This document shows, one piece after another, positions 1 through 5,688 of a stretch of 5,688 bases of DNA. Source of the stretch: Gammaproteobacteria bacterium (GTDB lineage Bacteria > Pseudomonadota > Gammaproteobacteria > Pseudomonadales > Azotimanducaceae_A); NCBI GenBank assembly GCA_026713405.1, contig JAPOON010000211.1:1-5688 (forward strand), in the 5' to 3' direction. The notes beneath the pieces were generated by a model that was given only the letters and a program-made list of their open reading frames with translations, did no database searches and had not been told where the DNA came from. How positions within the stretch are numbered: position 1 is the first letter of the stretch; each line of letters opens with the position of its first letter. Both the position numbers and the translations under genes were made by a program.

Positions 1-22
1 ATACGACACCCACTTACATTCA

Positions 23-45
23 CCCCCTCTCCGACGGGGGGGAGA
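23..45. repeat. C-run/G-run inverted repeat upstream of the ligase
   Basis: A CCCCCTCTCC block is followed after GAC by seven G residues and then AGA. Two alternative short hairpins can be drawn: TCTCC (28-32) with GGAGA (41-45), or the C-rich block against the G-run with some G-U pairs. It is not followed by a T-run, so it does not look like a standard terminator. It may only reflect local base composition, but such sequence is more typical of a spacer than of a coding region, which mildly supports the GTG start at 75. Confidence 0.3.
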
Positions 46-62
46 AAACGCCGGACGGGCTC

Positions 63-68
63 GGGAGG
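63..68 (+). promoter_or_regulatory. Ribosome binding site for the acyl-CoA ligase
   Basis: GGGAGG lies 6 nt before the GTG at 75, a normal Shine-Dalgarno spacing. It is the main argument for starting the ligase at this GTG rather than upstream of the window, because the protein family alone would predict a longer N-terminus. Confidence 0.55.
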
Positions 69-74
69 CAAGGG

Positions 75-1592
75 GTGGATGGTGACCAGGCGCCCTTCCC
101 CCAACCCGGCGAGTTGCCCCGCCGATGGGCCAACGCGCTCGGTGAATTGGGCATCGGCGCCGGCGACATGGTTGCGACCCTGATGGAGAATTGCCTGGAC
201 AGTCAGCACGTCTGGCTGGGTGCGGCCTTGTTGCGGGCGGTGGAAGTGCCGCTCAGCCCGCTCTTGCGGGGCGATTCGCTCGTTCATGCCCTCAACGACA
301 GCCGCTGTGTGGTGCTGGTGGCGGCCGCCGAGTTCTGCCCGAATGTCATGGCGGTTGCCGAGCGGCTCGAACATCTCGAACGCATCGTGGTTGTAAAACC
401 CGGGGAGGCGCTTCCCGACTCCGCCTTCGAGACCGTCAGCCGGGGCAGCCTGCTGGAGAGTGTCGGTACTGCGCTATCCGTCGATCTGCCGGCGCCGGGA
501 GACATTGCCTGCGTACTCTATACCTCCGGCACCACCGGGCCGTCGAAAGGCACGCTCATCCCCTGGGGCCAGGTGAACGCAAACGCCGCCGCAACCGACT
601 TTTCCGCGTTTACCAACAACGATGTCTGTTACTACACCGGTGCCGCCAATCACGCCGGTGCACGCAGCCAGCCACTGACGATGGCGGCCCTCGGGGGGCG
701 GTTCGTCATGCGCCCCTCCTTCAGGACCCAGGACTTCTGGTCGGACGTCGACACCTACGAATGCACGTTCACGATCCTGGTCGGGGCCATGGCGCACTAC
801 CTCATGAGCTTTCCGGCCAGCCCGGAAGACAGTGCCCATGCATTGAAGTACGTGCTCATGGCGCCGGTGCTGCCGAATGTCGAGGAATTCAGGCGCCGGT
901 TCGGCGTCGAGGTGTGCACCGGCTACAGCATGACGGAGCTGAGCGGCCCCATCACTTCCGACGGTTGGCGCATCGAAGTGCCGGCCAGCTGCGGCAAGCT
1001 GCGCGTCGGCTGGCCGTACTATGACGCAAGGCTGGTCGACGGGGACGGCCGGGACGTTCCGCTCGGCAGGGAGGGCGAGCTGCTGGTGCGCACGAAGGCG
1101 CCGCATACGCTGAACGCGGGCTACCTGAACCGGCCGGAGGCGACGGCCGAGGCATGGCGGGACGGCTGGTTTCACACCGGAGACGTGTTCCGACAGGACG
1201 AAAACGAGAACTTCTATTTCATAGACCGGCGCAAGGACGCGATTCGCAAGAGCGGCGAGAACGTTTCCTCCTTCGAGGTGGAAATGCAGCTTTCGGCCCA
1301 TGAGCACATTGCCGAGTGCGCGGCAATCGCAGTGCCGGCGGACAGCGTGGAGGACGAGATCAAGGTGTTCCTGGTACCCGTACAGGGCTCTGAAATCGAC
1401 CCGGAGGACGTGGTGAGATTCGCCGCGCGGTGCATGCCGCGTTTCATGGTTCCGCGCTATCTCGAAGTGGTGGGCGAACTGCCGAAAACGCCGACGCTGC
1501 GGGTGCAGAAGGCGGAACTGCGCAAGCGCCCCAGAACGAACGAATGGGACCGTGTGGCGGCGGGCGTCGACATCAGGAAATTGCAGGGGTAG
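75..1592 (+). CDS. Acyl-CoA synthetase/ligase (AMP-binding, CaiC-like), possibly N-terminally short
   Basis: This is an adenylate-forming enzyme that would activate a carboxylic acid with ATP to an acyl-AMP and then transfer it to CoA, in the cytoplasm. Seen in the 505 residues: the phosphate-binding loop YTSGTTGPSKG (149-159), the acyl-pocket/ATP motif GYSMTE (283-288), HTGD (367-370), and the hinge motif IDRRKD (383-388) followed by RKSGENVS. The order and spacing match the family, and the KSGENVS stretch with a C-terminal WDRVAAG ending resembles the crotonobetaine/carnitine-CoA ligase-like group; the substrate is not predictable. The GTG start is chosen because GGGAGG lies 6 nt upstream. 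However, about 35 residues of the usual N-terminus are missing, and the frame stays open to the window edge, so the true start could lie further left. Near the C-terminus, PKTPTLRVQK has L-R where the family usually has G-K, so the expected catalytic lysine appears to be arginine (residue 476). The family call is firm; activity and substrate are uncertain. Confidence 0.9.
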   Translation: MDGDQAPFPQPGELPRRWANALGELGIGAGDMVATLMENCLDSQHVWLGAALLRAVEVPLSPLLRGDSLVHALNDSRCVVLVAAAEFCPNVMAVAERLEHLERIVVVKPGEALPDSAFETVSRGSLLESVGTALSVDLPAPGDIACVLYTSGTTGPSKGTLIPWGQVNANAAATDFSAFTNNDVCYYTGAANHAGARSQPLTMAALGGRFVMRPSFRTQDFWSDVDTYECTFTILVGAMAHYLMSFPASPEDSAHALKYVLMAPVLPNVEEFRRRFGVEVCTGYSMTELSGPITSDGWRIEVPASCGKLRVGWPYYDARLVDGDGRDVPLGREGELLVRTKAPHTLNAGYLNRPEATAEAWRDGWFHTGDVFRQDENENFYFIDRRKDAIRKSGENVSSFEVEMQLSAHEHIAECAAIAVPADSVEDEIKVFLVPVQGSEIDPEDVVRFAARCMPRFMVPRYLEVVGELPKTPTLRVQKAELRKRPRTNEWDRVAAGVDIRKLQG

Positions 1593-1609
1593 CGGCAAGG
1601 ACCAGCGAC

Positions 1610-1615
1610 AAGGAG
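1610..1615 (+). promoter_or_regulatory. Ribosome binding site for the alcohol dehydrogenase
   Basis: AAGGAG is located 10 nt before the ATG at 1626, inside the 33-bp gap after the ligase stop codon. The short gap and the presence of a dedicated Shine-Dalgarno site suggest the dehydrogenase is translated independently from a transcript shared with the ligase. Confidence 0.7.
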
Positions 1616-1625
1616 CAGCAACAGG

Positions 1626-2720
1626 ATGAAGGGCGCAATACTGGTCAATCCCGGCGAGCCGCTGGAGATCGCCGATCTCACCCTGGGCAACGTCAGGGCG
1701 GGCGAAGTGCAGGTGCGAGTGGAAAAGGCAAGCGTCTGCCACACGGACCTGACCATTCAGCAAGGCGGGTTTCCACAGCCCGTGCCCGCCGTGATCGGTC
1801 ATGAAGCGGCGGGTGGGGTCGAAGCGGTGGGCGAGGGCGTCAGGCGCCTGAAGCCGGGGGACCGTGTTATCGGGATCGCCAATCCGTTCTGCGGACAGTG
1901 CTCCTATTGCTATCGGGGCGAGACATTTCTTTGTTCCGCCGAAGCAACGTTTCGCGCACCCGACGATGCGCAGCGCGTGGTCAGGAACGGAGACGGCGTT
2001 TTCACCATGGCGGGGCTCGGGGCGTTTTCCGAACAAATGCTGGCCCACGAAAACTCGCTGGTCGCGATTCCCGGAGAGCTCTCGTTTACCAAGGCGACGT
2101 TGCTGGGCTGCGGCGTTTCCACGGGGCTCGGTGCGGCATTGAATACGGCCGGCGTGGGGGCCGGTGACGCAGTCGTGGTGATCGGGTGCGGAACGGTGGG
2201 CCTGACGGCGATTCAGGGCGCCCGCGTTGCCGGGGCTTCGCGCATCTTTGCCGTGGACCTTCTCGAGGCCAAGCTGCGGATTGCACAGTCGGTCGGCGCA
2301 ACGGATGTCATTGATGCAAACGGCCCGGATACGGCGGCCACGATACTCGAACTCACCTCCGGCGGCGCTGACATCGCCATCGAGTGCATCGGCAAACCCG
2401 AAACCACGGCGTTGGCGGTGCAGGCGGTTCGCCGCGGCGGAACGGCGGTGCTGGTCGGGTTCATGCCGCTTGGCGCCAACATCGAGCTTCCGGGTACGGA
2501 ATTTCTCTACACCGGAAAGCGGCTCCTCGCCAGCGTTCTGGGTTCGACGAATTTCCTGACGGAGCTGCCGAGATACGTGGCGCTGATCGAAGCGGGGGAA
2601 GTCGACCTCGACGTCCTGTTGTCGGACCACTTCAGGCTCGATGAGATCAACGAAGCGATGGCCAGGCTGCAAGCCGGCGATGTGGTCAAACCTGTTATCG
2701 ACATCGGCGAAGCCGCATGA
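1626..2720 (+). CDS. Zinc-dependent alcohol dehydrogenase (MDR family, NAD-type)
   Basis: A cytoplasmic medium-chain dehydrogenase/reductase of 364 residues, the usual length for the family, that would interconvert an alcohol and an aldehyde with a nicotinamide cofactor. Catalytic zinc ligands are visible as C38 (in VCHTD), H59-E60 (in GHE) and C162 (in LLGCGVSTG). The structural zinc site is complete: C89, C92, C95 and C103, spaced C-x2-C-x2-C-x7-C. The Rossmann glycine motif GCGTVG is at 187-192, and D211 at the end of the second strand (AVD) suggests NAD(H) rather than NADP(H). All key residues are intact, so the enzyme should be active. It sits between two acid-activating enzymes, which suggests it handles the aldehyde made by the downstream carboxylic acid reductase, or the alcohol feeding a pathway that ends in the upstream ligase (inference). 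The ATG start fits the family N-terminus and has AAGGAG upstream. Its exact substrate cannot be stated. Confidence 0.95.
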   Translation: MKGAILVNPGEPLEIADLTLGNVRAGEVQVRVEKASVCHTDLTIQQGGFPQPVPAVIGHEAAGGVEAVGEGVRRLKPGDRVIGIANPFCGQCSYCYRGETFLCSAEATFRAPDDAQRVVRNGDGVFTMAGLGAFSEQMLAHENSLVAIPGELSFTKATLLGCGVSTGLGAALNTAGVGAGDAVVVIGCGTVGLTAIQGARVAGASRIFAVDLLEAKLRIAQSVGATDVIDANGPDTAATILELTSGGADIAIECIGKPETTALAVQAVRRGGTAVLVGFMPLGANIELPGTEFLYTGKRLLASVLGSTNFLTELPRYVALIEAGEVDLDVLLSDHFRLDEINEAMARLQAGDVVKPVIDIGEAA

Positions 2721-2844
2721 CCGCCGTTCCGCGACGGGTGGGGCAATAACTGGCCCGGCTGAACCTCCAACGAAGGAAGCAGAGAACTACCCTGGGAAAA
2801 AACAAGAAACAGAAGCGACAATAAACCAGGACGCGGGGACGGCT
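2721..2844 (+). other. Intergenic gap between alcohol dehydrogenase and CAR
   Basis: This 124-bp spacer is much longer than the 33-bp gap before the dehydrogenase. It contains a purine- and A-rich stretch (about 2771-2826) that is poorer in GC than its surroundings, and could hold a promoter or leader for the CAR gene, but no clear -35/-10 pair is recognisable. A weak 4-5 bp stem (GGGGC with GCCC, about 2740-2756) has no T-run after it, so it is not a supported terminator. The CAR reading frame is open through the whole gap but offers no ATG, GTG or TTG before 2845. Confidence 0.5.
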
Positions 2845-5688
2845 TTGAGCGAAAGACACGACGCGGATCGGATGCAGCGCCGAATTGAAGAGGTAATGAA
2901 GGCTAATCCGGAACTGGCGGCCGCTATCCCGGAACCGGCAGTCGCGGAAGCCTGCAGTCGTCCGGGGCAAACGCTGGAGCAATCCATTGACGCGATCTTC
3001 GACGGATATGCCGATCGCCCGGCGCTCGGGATGCGCGACTACGAGATTGCGGAAGACGCCACGAGTGGTCATCGACTACGGCGTTATCTGCCATCCTATT
3101 CGGCCATCTCCTATGGCGAGCTTCGTGCACGCTGCCACGCGATCGCCAACGCCTGGCGGCACGTCCCGTCCGTGGCTGTTGCCCGCGACGATCTGGTCTG
3201 CATGATCGGGTTTGCGAGCACCGACTATTTCACTGTCATCGCCGCGTGCTTCTACGCCCAGGCCGTTCCCGTCCCGCTGCAGAGCGTTACTTCAGACGCG
3301 GATCTTGACGCGGTGTTCGCCCGGATCAGCCCGGCCGCGTTCGCTGCAACCACCTCGGACATCGTGGTGGCGGCCAGGCTCGCGGTGAAACACGGAATCA
3401 AGAGCCTCATCGTCTTCGACCACGACGAGCGCGACGAGGCCGACTGCGCTGCAGTTGAAGATGCCCGGAGGATTCTCGCGGAGGCCGGGGACGATGTCAC
3501 TTTGACTCTACTCGAGCGGCTCGTGGAGATCGGCAGGCAGATGGACTGGACCTTTCTGCCACCCCACCCCGACGGCGAGGGTCGCCTGGCCCTCATCTAC
3601 CACTCGTCTGGTGCTACCGGTGTCCCCAAGGGGGCGATGTACGATGAAAGAACAGTACGCAATCAGTGGAACCCCGCGGACGATCAGCTTCAGGGCGTGT
3701 CGGTGATCTTCGCGCCGCTGAACCACGCCATGGGCCTGAGCCAGATTTTCGGTTCGCTTCGAAAGGGGAGTTCGGTCTACTTCACCGCGAAGCCGGATTT
3801 GTCCACGCTGTTCGAGGACATCCGGCTGATTCGCCCGACAGGCATGGCGTTCTTCCCGAGAGCCCTGGAGCTGGTATATCAGCACTACACTTCCGAAGTC
3901 ACACGCAAGCTCCGCACGGGTGGCGGCGAGGGGGAAGTTCGAGTGCAGGTGATGGACGAGATGCGAAACACATTTCTGGGAGACCGGCTTATCTTCTGCA
4001 ACGTCGGCTCTGCGCCGAGTTCGCCGGTGGTCCGGCAGTTCTTCTCCGACTGCTTTGGCGTCGATCTCATCGAATCGTACGGCAGTACGGAATGTGGCTC
4101 CATCGCGATCACGGTGGAGGACCGAATCCAGCGCCCAAACGTCATTGAATACCGGCTCGCCGACGTGCCGGAGCTCGAGTACTACACGACAGACCGGCCC
4201 TACCCCCGCGGCGAACTCACATACAAGAGCCAGTACATGATCGGGGGCTACTACCAGGACCCCGAAGCCACCGCCGGTCTTTACGACGAAGACGGTTTCC
4301 TTCACACCGGCGACATCGTCGAGGAGCGCGGGCCCGACCACGTCGTGCTGATCGACCGCCGCAAGGACGTCCTGAAACTCGCGCAGGCCGAGTTCGTCGC
4401 AGTGGGGCCGCTGGGCGCCCTGTTCGAGGGTGAGAGCCTGGTGCTCCACCAGACCTATATCTACGGCAACTCGAGCAAAGCCTATGTCCTGGCGGTGGTC
4501 GTCCCCGACGCCGACGAGATTTCCAGGCGACTCGGACCGGCTGCCGACGAATCCCAGGTAAGAGGCCTCATTCGGGAAGAATTCCAGCGGGTTGCCGACG
4601 AGAAGCAGCTCAAGACTTTCGAAGTACCCCGGGACTTCATCATCGAGACAGAACCGTTCAGCCGGGAGAATGGCCTGCTCTCGAGCGTCGACAAACGGCT
4701 GCGCCCGGCTTTGAAGCAGAAATACGCCGGGCGTCTGGAAGCGCTGTATGAAGCGCACGAGCGCAAGAAGGAAGCCGACCTGGCGACACTCAAGGACCCC
4801 GCCTCGCCGCTCAATATCCTCGAGAAGCTCGTCAAGGTGGTGGAGCTCAAACTCGGCATCGAGGATCTCGATGCCTCGAAGCCACAGACCTTTGAAGAGC
4901 TCGGCGGCGACTCACTGGGTGCCGCGGAACTGTCGCTGGCCATCGAGGATGTGTTTGAGGTGGAACTCCCCGCCGATAGCATCCTGAGTCCTACCGGAAG
5001 CCTCGGAAAGTGGGCGGGGGAGATTGAAAACCGCCTGGGTGATACCTGCGGCCGGCCCACCTTCGCAAGTGTGCACGGCAAGGAGGCGGCCGATCTGCAC
5101 GCGAAAGACCTGCAGCTCGCCACTTTTCTCGGCGACGCCACAATGGAGCAGGCCACCACGGCCGCCCCGGTCTCCGACCTGTGCCAATCCGTACTCATCA
5201 CGGGAGCGAACGGATTTCTGGGCCGCCACGTCTCCCTGCAGTGGATGGAGAAGCTCGCAAGAACAGGCGGCAAGCTGATCTGCATCGTGCGCGGCGTGGA
5301 CGGTGCTGGCGCCCGCCGGCGACTGGATGCCGTTTTCGCAGGACCGGATCCGACGTTCGAGGCGCGCTATCGCGAACTAGCGGCAGATCACCTCGAGGTC
5401 CTCGCAGGAGATGCCGGTGAGCCGCTCCTGGGATTGGGCGAAGAGACCTTCGCGCGCGTCGCACGAGAGGTGGATCGCATCTGCCATGTGGCGGCGCTGG
5501 TCAATCACCGGCTGGGTTACGAGCACTTGTTCGGTCCCAACGTCGTCGGCACCGGCGAGATCATCCGGCTCGCCGTCACCGAGCGGAAGAAGCCCATCGA
5601 TTTCGTATCCACGGTCGGGGTGTTGCCCCTGCTCGAACCCTGCGCGGACGGCAACGAGGAGGCACCATTGCTTGCCGGCGTTCCGCTG
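2845..5688 (+). CDS. car: Carboxylic acid reductase (CAR), adenylation-carrier-reductase; 3' end beyond window
   Basis: CARs reduce a carboxylic acid to its aldehyde: the acid is adenylated with ATP, loaded on a phosphopantetheine arm, and released by NADPH reduction. The visible 948 residues follow that order. Adenylation domain (about 1-650): SSGATGVPKG (254-263), NHAMGL (293-298), YGSTE (412-416), TGD (488-490), IDRRKDVLKL (503-512), and ENGLL followed by a lysine at 617. Carrier domain (about 653-730): LGGDSL with the attachment serine S690. After the CAR linker PTFASVHG comes the reductase domain, with the NADP-binding VLITGANGFLG (783-793), AALVNH, and STVGV (922-926). The catalytic Tyr-Lys pair and about 220 residues lie beyond the edge. 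The TTG start is chosen because family members begin some 6-8 residues before the conserved DRxxRRI, which matches DRMQRRI here; ATG 2872 is the alternative. Ribosome site is weak (GGGGA, 2835-2839). There is no condensation domain, which argues against a peptide synthetase. An activating phosphopantetheinyl transferase is required but not present here. Confidence 0.95.
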   Translation, partial: MSERHDADRMQRRIEEVMKANPELAAAIPEPAVAEACSRPGQTLEQSIDAIFDGYADRPALGMRDYEIAEDATSGHRLRRYLPSYSAISYGELRARCHAIANAWRHVPSVAVARDDLVCMIGFASTDYFTVIAACFYAQAVPVPLQSVTSDADLDAVFARISPAAFAATTSDIVVAARLAVKHGIKSLIVFDHDERDEADCAAVEDARRILAEAGDDVTLTLLERLVEIGRQMDWTFLPPHPDGEGRLALIYHSSGATGVPKGAMYDERTVRNQWNPADDQLQGVSVIFAPLNHAMGLSQIFGSLRKGSSVYFTAKPDLSTLFEDIRLIRPTGMAFFPRALELVYQHYTSEVTRKLRTGGGEGEVRVQVMDEMRNTFLGDRLIFCNVGSAPSSPVVRQFFSDCFGVDLIESYGSTECGSIAITVEDRIQRPNVIEYRLADVPELEYYTTDRPYPRGELTYKSQYMIGGYYQDPEATAGLYDEDGFLHTGDIVEERGPDHVVLIDRRKDVLKLAQAEFVAVGPLGALFEGESLVLHQTYIYGNSSKAYVLAVVVPDADEISRRLGPAADESQVRGLIREEFQRVADEKQLKTFEVPRDFIIETEPFSRENGLLSSVDKRLRPALKQKYAGRLEALYEAHERKKEADLATLKDPASPLNILEKLVKVVELKLGIEDLDASKPQTFEELGGDSLGAAELSLAIEDVFEVELPADSILSPTGSLGKWAGEIENRLGDTCGRPTFASVHGKEAADLHAKDLQLATFLGDATMEQATTAAPVSDLCQSVLITGANGFLGRHVSLQWMEKLARTGGKLICIVRGVDGAGARRRLDAVFAGPDPTFEARYRELAADHLEVLAGDAGEPLLGLGEETFARVAREVDRICHVAALVNHRLGYEHLFGPNVVGTGEIIRLAVTERKKPIDFVSTVGVLPLLEPCADGNEEAPLLAGVPL

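Noticed and set aside
191..1024. A 277-codon + strand frame inside the ligase
   Set aside because: It is out of frame with the ligase, Arg/Gly/Ala-rich, and lacks domains.
474..2672. A 732-codon open frame on the - strand
   Set aside because: It lies antisense to two genes with intact catalytic motifs, spans the gap between them, and has an Arg/His/Ala-rich translation without recognisable domains, as expected of a shadow frame in GC-rich codon-biased DNA.
2717..2749. A 10-codon ATG frame overlapping the dehydrogenase stop (ATGA overlap)
   Set aside because: It is too short to support, has no dedicated ribosome site and no attenuation-like structure after it; chance is the simplest explanation.
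2740..2757. Possible terminator after the dehydrogenase
   Set aside because: The stem is only 4-5 bp and no T-run follows.
3508..4758. A 416-codon open frame on the - strand
   Set aside because: It is antisense to the CAR adenylation domain, whose motifs are unmistakable; the antisense translation shows no family features.
4482..5285. A 267-codon Ser/Arg-rich open frame on the - strand
   Set aside because: It is the antisense of the CAR carrier and reductase domains, and its low-complexity composition indicates a shadow frame.
2845..5688. Nonribosomal peptide synthetase module
   Set aside because: The adenylation-carrier-reductase order could suggest one, but there is no condensation domain, and the CAR-specific linker PTFASVHG, the DRxxRRI N-terminus and the hinge motif fit CAR throughout.

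Overview
The window is GC-rich bacterial DNA, tightly packed with genes that all lie on the + strand. It carries three metabolic genes in a row: an acyl-CoA synthetase/ligase of the adenylate-forming (AMP-binding) superfamily (75-1592), a zinc-dependent medium-chain alcohol dehydrogenase (1626-2720), and most of a carboxylic acid reductase (CAR; adenylation-carrier-reductase, starting at 2845 and running off the right edge). The CAR is the largest gene here. Its reading frame has no stop before the window ends, and it holds 948 of roughly 1,170 codons expected for the family.

Layout: positions 1-74 are a short leader with a C-run/G-run inverted repeat and a good Shine-Dalgarno sequence before a GTG start. 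The ligase and the dehydrogenase are 33 bp apart, and the dehydrogenase has its own AAGGAG ribosome site. A 124-bp gap (2721-2844) follows, with a purine/A-rich stretch, and then the CAR begins at a TTG codon. I found no RNA gene, mobile element, CRISPR array, or convincing terminator.

How the genes may work together (inference): CAR reduces a carboxylic acid to an aldehyde using ATP and NADPH. The alcohol dehydrogenase could interconvert that aldehyde with an alcohol. The CoA ligase could send the same or a related acid into CoA-dependent degradation. The set therefore looks like a small acid/aldehyde/alcohol module, used either for making reduced products (such as fatty or aryl alcohols) or for catabolism. 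The substrate cannot be read from the sequence. CAR also needs a phosphopantetheinyl transferase, which is not in this window.

Organism: high GC, GTG and TTG starts, and clear Shine-Dalgarno sites fit either a high-GC proteobacterium or an actinobacterium. Well-studied CARs are actinobacterial, but several motif differences here suggest a divergent branch. The taxonomic assignment is weak. I see no evidence for a wholly new type of system. The most unusual points are the apparent loss of the usual C-terminal catalytic lysine in the ligase, its short N-terminus, and the variant motifs of the CAR.
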